Shown here one piece after another: positions 25,621-39,899 of a stretch of DNA of 64,000 nucleotides (positions within the stretch are counted from its first letter, which is position 1; the number at the start of each line of letters is the position of its first letter). Location: NCBI GenBank assembly GCA_024138015.1, contig JAMXBB010000004.1:5081700-5145699 (forward strand), in the 5' to 3' direction. This DNA comes from Lumnitzera littorea. Lineage: Eukaryota > Streptophyta > Magnoliopsida > Myrtales > Combretaceae. The position numbers and the translations under genes were made by a program. Below the pieces are notes generated by a model. The model saw only the letters and a program-made list of their open reading frames with translations, ran no database searches and was not told the DNA's origin.

Positions 25621-28600
25621 GAAAATAACTATTATATGACTAAGGTTTATTGTTGAGTTAACATTTATATAGCATTCTATAGTTGATTTAATCATTGATC
25701 CCTAGAAGTGATCTCTTAAGGCATTGGAGCTCTCCTGGGAGCGCCTCCCAAAGTTTTGGGTTGTGTTACTTACCTTTCTTAACATTTAAGAAATGAGTTA
25801 TCTAACCTTAATCGAGCTTCTAGCTACTTGTTGTATATGGTAAGAGCAATAGTTCTCCTATTGTGGTTGTTACCACTATCACAAGTATACTAGTAATTAA
25901 ATTATACATAAGGTTTAAAAGAAGTAGACAAGCATCTATTTTAGTACATAGATTTTCAAGTTACAAAGGTCATTTTACAAGTCATTATAAGTAAAAGACT
26001 AAAAACGATCACCTATACAAACAAAATTTCACTAATGATTATAAGTTTAACTATTATAAAATACTTTTAACATTTTATTTAAGCATTGCAACATCCTTCA
26101 GTCTCTTCTAGAACCTTGTTTAGTCCTAAATTTTCTTCCATTTACCCATGTTTCTCATCTTCTGATTGAGGTTCTTCCTAAGTTGCTCTATTTAAATTCA
26201 TTTCCACGTCAAGTATTGAGTCCTTTGTTAAATCTTTCTACTCTTCTTCCTTAAGCTTTAATATTGTAGCCTCTATAGACTCAAAGTCAAAATCAATATA
26301 CCATGATCTACTATGTAACCCATGTACAGGATTTAGGATGCAATCACATTATAGTCTTTACTTGTATACATCATCCAAATAACATTAAGTAATCATCCAA
26401 CTTCCTTCCAAGTTTGGTTTTTTATGTATATTCTAGCCAAGGTTGAAATAAGTAACAAACATTATTTATGGAGCTTTTATGTTATACCCTTAACTCCTAT
26501 GATGCATGTCTTATAAAGCAAAGATGGCAATATACCTATTGTACTTATCATACATATCTTTGCTAAGTCTATTCGATGTTATTTGTCACTTTTCAGTAAA
26601 TCCAGCCATTAATTTGTCAAGAATTTGATCAATCGTCTTGTTGTGATAGTTAAATTTGTATCTCATATGAATCTCTTCAAGTTACACTCGATGGGATATC
26701 AAATCTTCATCATCATGCATGTAAAACATATCCCGATCTTGATTAATTCGGTTTAGCTTTACCTAAGAAAATCTAAATTAGTGCTTAAAAAAAACAATAA
26801 AATTAATTTCGAATTACTTAGTAGAACTCCCATCATCTCCAAAGTTTTACATACGCTTGATCTTTTGTCTATTTATTCCTAACTTTTAAGTCTTTGATAA
26901 ATCTCTTCAAGGTATTGATATTGGACTTAGTTTTCTTTATTAGTCTAGGTTTTATCTTAAGTTTAGCCCAACTCTAATAGTAATCACACTGTAATGCTTT
27001 ATAGAAGGCCCTAATCTGGACAACTCGCCACAAATGTCTTCTAATAAATAAAGCGTTTCCATAAGTGCTATGATTCATGCCAAACATTCATAAAGCATAT
27101 ATCCATTAATATGAACCCAAAAAAAAAAAAAAAAAGATACATCAAAAAGGGAAAATCTAACTCTCATAAATACTTGAAATAAAATATATAAAGATATAAC
27201 TATTAGTTCTCCCTTAAGTACAGTAGTTTACAAAACTTTCACAAAATATACAACTATGGTTAGGTTAAACCAATGTTTTCTAGCTTCTCCCTTTTTGCTC
27301 CAAACCCTAAGCTTAAAAGAGTCAACAAACTCACCAAGGTAGTTCTCTCATCTATGTCATGAACAAAAGGGCAAACAAGACAGATATTTTTATAAAGGTG
27401 CCACATGCTCCTATGACACTTTCATCTACAACAACATTATAGAACAACACAATCTTCAACTTCATACTTATCCTTATAACCAAAGAACTCTTTTTCATAA
27501 ACATACAATGATTAAAACATGTACATGATTTCACAATCAAACTACTATTAACAAATACAACCAAGTAGTAAATCATCAAATTGTCCCACTTATTTTAGCC
27601 TCATAGTTTAGTCAAAATAGTTGTTGGATTGATGCTATAAATCAAAGAGATCCCCTATATTTAATAAGAAAGCACATTTCTAATGAGTTCCCTGACATAC
27701 CAACATCATTTTATCCAATTGAAACTTGGAGAAAATGAAACTTTGTATTGTTTCACTTATAATATTTAATGACAAGCTTGTTGAGTTGTTGATTCCAATT
27801 TGTATTTTATTGTCTTTGGGTGTTATTGGACATTTATAGATCAAAAGCAAAATTAATGAATCTAAATATATTGGTTTAATAAAGAAAAATGGAGATAGAA
27901 TGAAGGATTAAATAAGAAAGAGTTAAACCTCAAAGAGAAAAACTTGCTGCCATGATTTCCACTATCTATAACTACTGATGAAGATTTTCATGTGAACCTC
28001 AGTGTTATATCATAAAGCTTGAAATATCAATAGTCCGATGGAGTTTATGGAATTAAATTCCATTGATATTTGAGAGAGTTGTGTTGATTGGAAGTGAAAA
28101 AGAGAGAGCCATTGTTGAGAGCTTAGTGAAGATGGAAAAAAGAGATATGAATTGAATTTTTGTACATTTGAATAGATCAAGGGAAATATATGATTTCCTT
28201 TCTTGTTGGGGCTTAGGTTTTGAGGGTTAATAATGTAAATCTTGAGTCAAATAATTGAGGTGAATACAACTTTAAGGAGTTACATAGCCGACTAAAAGGC
28301 ATAGAAAAACCTAATTGGGTTAACCAAATTAGCATCAAGTTGACAAGAAGTTTGGGTAAGTTGGTCGACTAGCTCACTCATTAAGTCAACCAAGTTCATC
28401 TACATGAAGACTACTTGACCATATCATCAACTAATTGATCGAATTTGCATGGGACTCCACTAGACTAATAGAATCTTGCACTCAGTTGACTAGATTAAGC
28501 ATCATTGAAGATTAAAGATCAAATTTTTCTTATTTCCTTTGTTTTAGTTCCCCATTTAGTTTCTTTTATTAACTTGCTTCCTAATGTTTGTTTACTTTAT

Positions 28601-28954
28601 AAACTTATTTCATAGTTTATTAAGGAACATTTAGCTTACACATTGGTGAATGTTATAATGAATTAATAACCATAATTAAATCTAAATACTAAAGTTATTA
28701 AAGAGTTGAAATGAAATTGAGTTGAGTGTTATCTCCTCATTCTTTCAAACTTATCAAGAACTATGTTCTTGGCATTCAAATTCACCTATACTTAAGCTTT
28801 TGGTAGTAATTTTTTTTTAGGTGTTTGTTGACCTTTTGTGGGATTTTTATTTATTTTTTATGTAAATAAATAATTGAATTTGAAGATTTCAGAGTATATA
28901 AGCTAACATTGCATGAAGTTATCAGGCGATAAAGACATGCTACAAAATATGAAA

Positions 28955-28957
<3 letters not shown>
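25621..28957. other. No gene recognised; degraded sequence
   Basis: AT-rich, with short open frames on both strands. The minus strand of about 26100-27000 reads as a loosely protein-like, acidic and lysine-rich sequence with many stops, but no family could be assigned. It may be an old transposon. Confidence 0.35.

Positions 28958-28987
<30 letters not shown>
28958..28987. repeat. (TA)15 microsatellite
   Basis: An uninterrupted TA run of 30 bases. Confidence 0.95.
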
Positions 28988-28993
<6 letters not shown>

Positions 28994-29456
28994 TTATTTA
29001 AGCTAGAGCATGTTTAAGTAACTGCCTCCATGGAAATTACAGATATAACCTCTATCTAATATTATTCAACAAAAATTTTAACATTAAGATTATCTAGGAA
29101 AGATTTATAACATGGGTGAATGTGATCACTTCTTAATTTTTCTTTTCTATTAGTCTCTCCTTCATTTCTTGACAAGTTTAATTTATCTCTTTATCCTCAC
29201 ACTAATCTCTCTCTCTCTCTCCTCTTTTTCCATGTAAGTTTTATAAAAAAAAAATACAGTCACTTCAATATCACGTGCCATTTTCATCACCCATTTTGCT
29301 ATTGTAATAAATCTTACACCTATGTTAATATTTTGTTTTCATTATATAAACTTTTTATTAAAATCTCCAAACTAATCCATAATCTTTAATTTAAGTAAAT
29401 TTTATATAAGTAATTTTTATATGTAAACATGTACAATGTGGGTGAATGTCCATTAG

Positions 29457-29480
29457 TATATATATATATATATATATATA
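29457..29480. repeat. (TA)12 microsatellite
   Basis: An uninterrupted TA run of 24 bases, about 470 bases from the (TA)15 run. Confidence 0.95.
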
Positions 29481-29944
29481 ATTCTAAAAAGAAGTACCAT
29501 ACATTTAAATATAAACACTAGTCCTCTAGACATCTCATAACCTTGAAATATATTCTATGCATAATATTACATGACAAGTGTTTGCTTTATAACGTTTCTA
29601 TTAAAGCTGTAGAGAAAAATTCACATATTTTATGATTTCATGTTCTCTCAATAATAATATATTCTCAATCTATCAAATAGCTTTGTAATAATTATAATAT
29701 TTATATAAAATATCTCTATAAAAATATCAAACTTTCTTTATCTAAACTTTTATGACATGTTTATTTTACTTAATGGAACAAGGGGGAAATGCAATTTGAA
29801 TTCATAAAAAATGTAATAAGAGTATAATATTTATTATTTTGTTTAGTTGTATTTATAAGTAATTTAATAATAGATACATAATAAAATTTTAATAATTAAA
29901 TTACCCTCAGTTCATTTTTTTTCTTAACCAACTCTAAAATAATA

Positions 29945-30235
29945 AGTAATACTGATGGTAATAACGGTGGTTGTAGTGATTAATAATGGTAACAACAATA
30001 ATGGTGCTAGTGGTAGTTGCCAGTAGCGATGGATAGTGTTGATGATGGTGGTCCATGGTTGCTACGGTAATGGTAACGATAGTGGTGGTACCACAACGAT
30101 GAAAGTAATGACAACGGTGGTAACAGCAAAAATGGAGACGACAATGATGATCGGTGATGGCAGCAAATAGTTGTGGTGATTAAGGGTGATGATAATGGTG
30201 GTTAGTGGTAGTAGTAATGATGATGATAATTATTA
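29945..30235. repeat. Degenerate triplet tract rich in GGT, GAT and AAT
   Basis: About 290 bases are built mostly from triplets of the form RRT, such as ggt, gat, aat and agt, on the plus strand, ending in gatgatgataat. It stands out by its purine/T triplet rhythm and higher G content in otherwise AT-rich DNA. Stops interrupt the frames, so a coding role is unlikely. It looks like an expanded and mutated trinucleotide repeat. Confidence 0.7.
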
Positions 30236-31286
30236 AACAGAGATAAGGTTATTTTGAAGAAAAATATGAAATTTTGTAAAAAATTGTAGTTATTTGGTTG
30301 AATTAATGAATTTTTATTATTTAAAATTAAATAATAAATGTTTTTATGAAATTATACTTTGACGATAAAAAAATAAGTAAATATTATAATAAAAAATAAT
30401 TCCAATCCCAAGTGAATAAGACATTACCTAGTGTATCGGTGGAAATTGAGTTAACATAAGATAAAATGGCTCCAATTTTTATTTTAATCAACTTTGTTAT
30501 GAAAGATAATTTTATAATTTAATTATCCATTATTTCCATTAATGTCACTCCAAAATTAAAAAGGAAAGAAATAAACTTTAAAATAAAAATATTTTCACTT
30601 ATTTTTTTTTTCTTCCTATACATTTTCATCACCTACCAGACATGATTTCCACCCGTTTCTTTTATTTGCTTTTGTTCTTCTAACATCCACCTAACCAAAC
30701 GCAGTTTGTCAACGTTGCTTTCAGTTATCGATTTCGTGTAAAAGAATAAAAAATACTTTATTTTTTTTAATTCGAACCTCGATAAAAGTGTCATCTTTAT
30801 GAAATAATCAATGAGAGAACATGGTCTATCCTATCACATCACTGCTAAAAGTAAAAGCAGTGGGGGACGCCGGTGAAACACTGCCATATTTTTACTCGAT
30901 GCTGTTGTCGGACATGGCTTGCGAATATTTCGAGAAGAACACCATACTCGTTCAATGTATCGATGAAAGTAGGACTTTATTTTCGACAGAAAAAGAAAAA
31001 GAAATCTTTACTCTCTATACGGATTTATATTTGCATTTCCATGCCTTTCTCTCGAGACGTGCTGATACGAACCATATTTAAGCATTTTAATAGAGTATTA
31101 GTGTATAATTATAAAATTTTATTCTATTAAAGTAATAGCCTATTTATTTTATTAAATGGAGTAAAATTATAATACAATAGTTATTATTAAAAAAATAAAA
31201 TAAAGTTATAAGAAGTCATAAATGAATATTATGTTCTTACTTATTGATTTTATTAAGTATTTAAAAGTAAAATAAAATAAATTCCA
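30236..31286. other. No supported gene; one orphan open frame
   Basis: AT-rich. An 86-codon open frame (30821-31081, plus) starts MVYPITSLLKVKAVGDAGET and has a slightly higher GC content than its surroundings. It has no recognisable domain, signal peptide or neighbouring exon, so it is not called as a gene. Confidence 0.3.
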
Positions 31287-32215
31287 GCAACCAATCATAT
31301 TTGGTACCTAAACCTTACTAAGTTATTTTATTTACTACCTAATTATACATTTCGTGGTTATTTATACTAGTTAACATAACTGTATAAGTTTCCGTTTATT
31401 GATATGATATAATTAACATGTAACACAATTAGAAATTAACACGTGAAATGCCATGTGGCACTACTATAAATTGGCATATGTCTTTACATATGATACTCAT
31501 TGACGTAGTGAGTGTAAACACGTGGCAATAACTTTAATCGCCATGTGACGCTACATGTCAACTATCACCATATGGGAACGAATTTTTTTTTAAGTAAAAA
31601 AATATTTTTTTATTCAATTCAATAAAATAGTCAAACGAAATGCATATGTATACATGAGAACAATTCTTTAAACACCACTTAAGATAACCTATATATATAC
31701 AAAACTTTTTTTATCCATATTTTTTATATAGGATTTATGAAAAAAGGATAGGGGACTTAAAGTGTAACTTGTAAATTTTTGTAAGAAAAAGTGTCGACTT
31801 TAACTAGATTTTTCTTATATGATTCGACTTTCAATTTAAAAAAAAAATTACTCAATCTTAATTTGCTCCATGATTTGTTTCAAATCATACAAAAATTTTC
31901 ACAAAAAATCTTTTAAAACATCATAAAAAAATGTTTTTTCACTTAAAAAAAAAGTCGTTCTCATGTGACGTTAGTTGACATGTGGTGTCACATGGCGATT
32001 GGAGTTGTTGCCATGTGTCTATGTTCGCTACATCAACACATCAACGAGTGTCATGTGTAAATATACGTATTAATTTGTAGTAGCACCACGTGGTATTTCG
32101 TGTTATATCAGTAGATATCACATGTCAATATGCTATGTATTAATTCTCATGAAATGTGTAATTAGGTATAAATTAAATAATTTGATAAAATTTAGATACT
32201 AAATACGACATTAAT
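31287..32215. mobile_element. Foldback (long inverted repeat) element 2
   Basis: The left arm (about 31287-31720) and right arm (about 31935-32215 and inward) are imperfect reverse complements, for example actacctaattatacattt (31356) against its complement near 32155. The loop (about 31780-31930) resembles the central part of foldback element 1 (about 16190-16320). No coding sequence. The two form a small non-autonomous family; the ends are approximate. Confidence 0.7.
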
Positions 32216-32459
32216 TCAATAATAAACAACATTTCATTATTCTTTTAAAATATAGATTTTTCATGGAATGCTATTACAAACTTAATTAATAATTTCTTTC
32301 AATTATGAAACCTTTGATCTACAAGAATGAAGTAGAAATGAATCTCAATTTTGGATTCAATTCCTTCATCTTATGTTTAAGTGTATTTAAAAGTTGGAAT
32401 CGACTTTCTCAAAGGTAAAATGAAAGCATAATAGATTATTTTATTCCTTTCACATTAAT

Positions 32460-34200
32460 TATTATTGATTAAATTACTTATTTAATTTTTAATTTAATTA
32501 TAATATTTAATGTTAAGACTTTTGTAACCTAGTATCTCTTATTGAGATATAGCAGGATTTGAATCTCTTCTCTCTATAGTTGGCCCCAAAAATAAAAGTA
32601 ATAATATTTAATAATTAATGATATTTTTAATAATTATTTCATTTTATGAACATTTTTAAATACAAAAAAGGATTTATTATTTCCCTTTTTATTTCATTAC
32701 AATTGAACTTGTATAGCAAATATAACATTACACCAAATCGAAAAGGCTCATCAAAGTAAACTTAAATAAAAAAGGTTTGAAAAATGAAATGAAGAAAAAT
32801 ATTAATAATTCTCTTAAATTTTAATTTAGATGTAGATTAATTACTTAAATTTTTAAAATGTGGTTTCTAATTCATTAAATTTTAATTTTGATATATAAAT
32901 ACCTTGTAAACTTATTAAAATATACTTTAATGTTTACTATTTTTTAACTATTGTATGATTTTTTTAACTAAAAAAAATCCTTTATCTTACTAATTGATGG
33001 AAAATTAAAAGAGAAAAAACTACAAATTTAACAGTAATTTACAATTCCTACAATAAAATATCTATTTCCTCCTTACGTGGCCGACCAACCACAATTATCA
33101 TTCATTAATTTATGTATCATTCCCAAAAGCCAAACGTACTATAAATTGTCTTCTATCAACCTCATCTTCTCACTACCGCCACACATCACATGCATTATTC
33201 TAGGGTTGGTTGGTGTGCTTTAGCGCTAGGGCAAGGATGAAAAGTCACCCCCTAGGTCTCCCATGGTGGCTTTTCTTGTAAATACAACTCTTTCCGGCTA
33301 TAGGCGGTTCTTGCTTAAGGTTCCTCTAGTGATTTATGCAAGTGCTTTTGGATCTTTGCTTAAGGTTCCTCTAGGGTTTTCTGAATGTGTGTTTTTGGGT
33401 TTCTTGAGGGTGAGAATAAAGATGAAATCGGATTTGGAGCTTCCTTTCAATTCCAAAAAGAGGTTCTTGCAAGGTGAATAGAGCTGCTGACCTATGGATC
33501 CCACAGATCTATCATATCATATTCTCTTCCACAATATATCTATGGATAGTCTTTGTGGGTTGCATATGACAGGAGCTTCATTACCTTTGCTAGATCCTTA
33601 TTTGGATTGAAGGGAGCTCTAATACCACTTTTTTCTTCCTTTTTCTTTTTTTTTTTCCTTTTTTTCCCTTGAGGCTTTTAACACCATCAAGAAAGTTAAA
33701 ATTACATATTTTCAAAAGTCACAGGATAACGGGTTCTTCTGCACTTGTGACTACAATTACCCCTATTATTTGTGAAACTTTGCTGTGTATTTTGCTTTTG
33801 ATTTCCTTTTACAGGTATAGATCTTTGTCAAGAACGTGTGGAGGGAGTTTAAGGTTACTGAATGAAGTAGGGGTACGGTACTTGTCAGGTATTTAAAAAG
33901 ATCTTCTCTACTAGATTTTGGTAGATCTGGTGTTGGAAAGGCTTGTACTTGTGCATTTCCTTGGGATTTTATAGCACAAATAACCGAATCTAGTACGTAA
34001 TGTAAACTAAATCCAAACATGTCGGATTAGGAACAGTCGCGAGATGTAGGACCTTATTGATTAAACCTCATACCAACCGGCGTTATTTTGATTTCAATTA
34101 CTATTGTCTTGTATAGCATCTTATGGTTTGGCTTGTTCCACGTGTTTGCATACCGTTAGGGTTTTTCTGAAAGCATTTTGGGGATTTTCTTTTACCAGGT
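32460..34200 (+). repeat. Duplicated block, unit 1
   Basis: This unit is repeated in part at 34240-35330, 35850-36720 and 39290-41560. Shared landmarks are an A/T-rich left section (32460-32880), a leader-like part (cctcatcttctca, tctagggttg), the segment gatgaaatcggatttg followed by a gcttcctt box, and cagatctatcat, then a right section with ggtatagatcttt. The unit has a 72-codon open frame (33263-33481) containing an internal repeat of cttaaggttcctctag. The frame is not kept in the other units, so no protein is called. Confidence 0.65.
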
Positions 34201-34239
34201 AAATAAACTGTTAAATTGTCTGCATTGATTTATTTTTAA

Positions 34240-35330
34240 TTCTCGAAAAATGTAGTATAAAATGTCTGCTATTTTCTATTAATTGACCTCATCTTCTCCC
34301 CCACCACTTATCACATCCATTGTAGGGTTGCGTTGGTATTTTTAGGGCTAGATAAAGTAATGTCGTCACCATTCCTGTCTCTCTGGTTATTTTTTTAATT
34401 AGTACATCTTTTTCTACCTTTTATTTTAATGTCATGTTTCCTCTAGGTTTTGATGTTTTTATTTCTAGTCTCTTTTTTTTTTTGGATTTTTGGGTGAGAA
34501 GGTGAAATCGGATTTGAGCTTCCTTAAAGTCTAAAAAGAGGTACTTAAATGGTGTGAATGAAGTTGCTGTCCTTGTTCCTACAGATCTATCATTTTTTTT
34601 TTTATTAATATATAAATTTTTATATATAGACTTTGTGTCTTGCGTATGATAAGTGCTTCATTAACTTTGCTAGATCCTTGAGGTGGCTGCAGGACCATTT
34701 TCTCTTTCTAGTTCTTTCTTTTTTTTTTTTTCAAATTAATTATTAATGATTTCTTCTTCTTCTTCTTATTATTCCTGATTAGAACTAGAAGCATTTCAGT
34801 TCTTGCTCGTAGATCTGGTTTCATAATTTATCTAGTCAGTGGTGGCCTGTAAATACTGCTCCATATTTTTAAGTTAATTACTTGCATATATTTAAACTTT
34901 ATAGTCAGGTAATTTAATTTTCAAAATTTATAATTTACAAATAAGTTTAAACGTGGTCAGATGATTTGCGAAGTTTTCTTGATGTATAATGTACAAATTA
35001 CTTTTTAAGTTTCTTGTAAAAAATCAAAGGTGTAAATGGACCCTTTCCTTTTCTATTTTCGTTAAGTTTTGTTGTTTGTCGGTTTTCTTTCTATGGTTTT
35101 TATTTAATATTTTACAGATGTAGATCTTGGTCAAATGACTTGAAGAGTGATGTGCTGATACTGTATTACTATTGTCAGATACTCACAATATCTACTCCTA
35201 GATCTTGTAGTTTTGTTGATGTTTGGCTTGTACTTGTATTTCTTTTGGTTGGTAAGTTGTGACTGAAATTCTAAACTGAATTCCGAATACGGTTAAGGGT
35301 TTTTTCTCTATCCAAATATATTATGACTTA
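34240..35330 (+). repeat. Duplicated block, unit 2
   Basis: Shares with unit 1 the leader-like part (34280-34390), the gaaatcggatttgagcttcc box (34505) and tacagatctatcat (about 34580). The right section (35115-35310) is shared with unit 3. Confidence 0.65.
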
Positions 35331-35849
35331 TAAAAAAGTTCAAATCTAATTATTCTGTTGAAAAGTCATTGTTTATGTTATTGGATTACATTTTAATATA
35401 ATATATTTTGTTGAAAAATCGGTACTTATGTTATTAAATTGTAGCTATCTTTAAAGATTGTTTTAATTAAAAGTCATACATTACATTATCCCATTGCAAT
35501 TATTTTTTTTTAACATATTCCTTTTCCTGTACTTTGTCACTGTCTTCGAATAACACATTTTTAATCATGCCCAACAATTGGACGTAATAATAGAGGGAAT
35601 AATCGAAGGTTCAATGCCATCGTAGAATGAAAAGTTTGACAAACCGTAGGAGTCTTTTCCATTTATGGTATTTGCTTGGATTTTTGAAAGGTAATTTTCT
35701 TGAACTTTTTATTTTATTTGTGATAACTCTACATTAATGATCTATTAGCTTTATTATAAACTTTATTTAATATTAAGAAGTGTATTTAATAGTCGAAATC
35801 ACAATTTTATATAATCAGAAGCAAAATTGATAATTTTATTATTTATTTA

Positions 35850-36720
35850 TTATTAACTGAATTATTTATTTAATTTTTAATTTAATTATGATATTTAATG
35901 TTAAAATTGTAACTTAGCATTCTTTATTGAAATAGATTAGGGTTTGAATTTTTCAACAGTTGATAAAAAAAATATTTAATCAATAAGGGTATTTTTATAA
36001 TTGTTATTATATATATGTTTAAATTTATTTCATTCTTTAAATATTTTTAAATATGCAAATGGATTTATCATTTTCCTTTTTTATTGTACCTTACATGTTA
36101 AACATAACATTATATCGAACTGAAAAGGCTCATTAAAGTAGACTTAAATAAGAAAGGTTAGAAAATAAAATATGAAAAAATGTATATAATCTTTTTAAAT
36201 TTTGATTTAGATAAGAAATGATTACTTAAAAGATGATGAAATCGGATTTGAGCTTCCTTAAAATCAAAAAAGAGGTACTGAAACGGTGTGAATGAAGCTG
36301 CGGTCCTTGTTCCTACAGATCTGTCATTTTTTTTTTTTACAAATATATAAATATTTGTATATAGACTCTGTCTTGCGTATGATAAGTGCTTCGTTAACTT
36401 TGCTAGGTCCTTGAGGTGGCTGCTGGACCATTTTCTCTTTCTAGTACTTCCTTTTTTTGTTTTTTGTTTTCTTTTCTAAATTAATAATTAATGATTTCTT
36501 CTTCTTATTATTATTCCTGACTTGAAGAGTGATGTACTGATACTGTATTACTATTGTCAGTTACTCACAAGATCTACTCCCAGATTTTGTAGTTTTATTG
36601 ATGTATGACTTGTATTTGTATTTCTTTTGGATGTAAGTCGTGACCGAAATTCGAAACCGAATTCCGAGGATGGTTAAGGGTTTTTTCTTTTTCCATTTAT
36701 ATTATAATTTAAAAAAGAAA
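35850..36720 (+). repeat. Duplicated block, unit 3
   Basis: The left section (35850-36230) matches 32460-32880. It then jumps directly into the gaaatcggatttgagcttcc box (36238), so the leader-like part is deleted. The section 36240-36470 is very close to unit 2, and 36520-36690 matches 35140-35310. Confidence 0.65.
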
Positions 36721-39289
36721 ATTCAAATTTAATTATTTTGTTAAAAAATCAGTATTTATGTTATTGGTTAACATTTAAATATAATTAGCAAATGATGTAC
36801 TGGATGTATATTGGAAAAAGATTAAGAAAAATTTTGACTTCATATATAAGAGATGTCGATGATAATAAATTTTCTTCTTAAAAAATGTAATAAATAAAAA
36901 GTATAATGAATTTTTTAAATAATAAAATATTGAATAATTAAAATAAAAGATAAATAAAACAATAATAATCTTATAGATTTTGTCGCTAGGTTTTTGAGTA
37001 GCTCAGTATAGGATCGCACGAGTTCATGCTCATGATATTGAACATTCATAATTATACATAATGTTAAAAAGTACTGAACAAAAAGTTATTATTTTTATTA
37101 AATCATCAAACAATATAACTTAGGATTATTCGCTATTAAACTCAAATTTGTACTTGAAACGTTATGTGTTTTCTATGTTGATACTGGCTTTATGGTCCTT
37201 TAGATACCTTTAATCCACTTGCTCTGAAACACAGTTACGATGAGTTTTGCGTACCAACCTTTAATCATTTCTGCACATAACCAAATTATCTACCTTGCAT
37301 AATATCTAGGGCCTCTAGTTGGGGCAATGTTGTTTAAGGATTAAGGTGTCATTTTAGAGACATTGGAATTCGAGCTGGAAAAAAAATCACGAATCATAGG
37401 ATAATGAGTTGAATCGAATTGAAAAATTAATATTTTTTTTAAGTCAATTTTTAGTTTAGTTTGGCTACATTTGTGTTTAAATCGAATCAAATCCATTTGA
37501 TTAAGTAAAAAAAATTTTGTAATTATTTTGTATTTTTTTCAATTAATTTTTATAAATTTTTTATATATTGTTATTCTTTATTTTAATAAAAATAAAAATA
37601 TTTAGTAAAAATTTAATATAAATAATTCAGATAATGGATCGAATTGGATTTAATTAAACTCAAAAAATTTATGAACAAAATCTTTGTCGAAGTTTAACAT
37701 TAAAAAAATTAGAATTATTATATTAGGTTGAACAAAATCCCATCAAATTGAATTGTGTTTCCCCCATTTAGTGTTACAACCCATAAGTCTAGCCAATGGC
37801 AAGTAACAATCAAGACTTAACCAAATATTGATTAGTGTAGTTTAATGATAGTTACTTTACATAAGTACAAATAAAAGCCAAACTTACTACGAACTTGGAT
37901 CTTGAGAATGATTAAAAATAGCATTCTCAGGATCCTTTTAAACATCAACACAGCAAGTACATGAAAAGATTACATGAAAGGATTTCTTTTAGGTCTTATT
38001 CTCATGTTGTTTAATCTTAGCTAGGTTCATTTTAATTTTCTCGCTAGGTTCTTGATTTTAGACTTTAGCTTAACCTAATGTTTTAGAATCAAATTTTGAC
38101 CACTCATGTATGTTTACAATTAGTTAAATTAAGGTACAAGATCGTATTTATACCACGTTTAGGAGTTATACTCGTGATCTTAGATTGTGATTCTTCTTTA
38201 AATATAATCCTTGATACTATACTCATGCTCTTGGATTATTAATCGCAAAACACAAGATCACGCTTGTACTCTTGGGTTGTGATTCTCTCTAACCTTACTT
38301 TCTCTAACTTAATCTTTTTGTGAGGTTTATGGATAGAATTGTACCTATGATCTTTGCACGTAGATCAACGTTCTACTCTCCTGTTTAACTTTTCACCTCT
38401 TCAATCCTTCTTAACTCAATTATAACTCATTCAACACTCCAAATCTTTTCTAATTTTGATCCTTATCAAATTAACACAATGGAACATAAAGATATGTTCC
38501 TCACATGAAATCAAAACAAAAACAGTAAAAATCACAATATACCTTTTTTGCTAACTTTAACGATAATCGCAAATCCATACTACAACTAAGACCTGATTGA
38601 ATTCGTTGAAATTATGCTTTCAATAATCACTGACCGATACAAAAACTTTTCCTTTTTTGAAGTTTAAACTATTCCTTTGCCTACTTAAGGTTCTTCCTTG
38701 TTCCTCAACTTTCGCCTTTTCTTTTCCAGTACTAATTGTTTCTATATTGTCATGACGTCTTCTACAATCAGTTTTGAACCAATTCTAACAAATAAGAACT
38801 AGGATCTTATTTGGTGGATTCTTACCTATGTCTCACTCTTGAACGTTCTCTATAGAGTCTTCTATAGAAACAACGATGAGAAAAAAAAAAAAAAAACGAG
38901 ACTCAAGGTGGAAACAGTCTTTTCCATACCTAAGAGTTGAAAAGTCCACTTATAAAAACTTTATTACTTATTACTATTCTAAATTTTATTTTATTTTTAA
39001 TTTTTTTTATTATTATTATTTACTTTTAATTGGATTTAAACCTAGTATGTAAACATTAATCAGATTTAAACACATTGTACTAATAATAGTGAAAGAATAG
39101 TATTTTAAAAATTCACTATTAATATTATTACGTGTTTAAATATTATAATATAGCCACATGTACATATATTGCATGTTTCTATATCTTTTTCATCTTAAAA
39201 GGATGTTCATATGTTGTACCTATACTTGAGTTCCTAGGTATACGCCCTTAGATCATTTTTTTATCCTTAAGGACATTTTCACTTCTTCT
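36721..39289. other. No gene recognised
   Basis: AT-rich. At 37360-37760 there are repeated gaatcgaattg-type words, common in decayed MITEs. A poly-A run at 38881-38896 lies near short open frames with no resemblance to a protein. Confidence 0.4.
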
Positions 39290-39380
39290 GGATCCTCGGT
39301 AGTTAAAGTGAAAGTTAAACACCCTCCTCAGGCTCCACATGGCTGTTCTTTATTTTTTCCCTTTTACCTTCTACCATTGC

Positions 39381-39590
39381 TTTGCAATTTTGGTTGCTGT
39401 AGTATGTGTCCCTTAAATTATTATGAAAAAATTTTGAGGTCATTTTTTAAGAATCTTGGGAATAAAGCAAGGCTGTATTTTGGCCTTTGCAATGTTGGTT
39501 GCTATAGTATGTGCCCCTTGAATTATTATAAAAAGTTTTGAGAGGTATTTTTTAAAAAGAATTTTAGGATAAAGTAGAGATTATTAAATA
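39381..39590 (+). repeat. 105-bp tandem repeat, two copies
   Basis: Positions 39381-39485 and 39486-39590 are related: tttgcaattttggttgctg against tttgcaatgttggttgcta, each followed by gtatgtg and a cttaaatta/cttgaatta segment. Confidence 0.7.
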
Positions 39591-39899
39591 AAAGTAATAA
39601 ATCGTTGTGATGAAATGCAAACGCTACAGAGAAGGAAGTAAAAAATTTAACCGATGGGTAGGTACTAGTCTTCTAATGGGGAAAAGGAAAAAATAAAAAG
39701 AACATAAAGAAAAAATCTTGAAATTGCCATTTCTAAGAAAATATTTTCAAGAATCCTTTTAAGAGGTAATTTTGGATTAAGCAATTTTGTCGTATTTTTG
39801 GAATTATTTTTTTAGAAAATGTATTTTTGTAATTTTTTTTTTTTGCAAATTTTTTTCCCTTTCTCTCTATAATGACAGGTCCTTATCAATCCTTTTAAG

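Noticed and set aside
26100..27000. Minus-strand transposase-like pseudogene
   Set aside because: The translation is loosely protein-like but full of stops and matches no family I can name.
30821..31081. 86-codon open frame, plus strand
   Set aside because: Reads protein-like but has no domain, no flanking exons and a competing overlapping frame (30873-31130).
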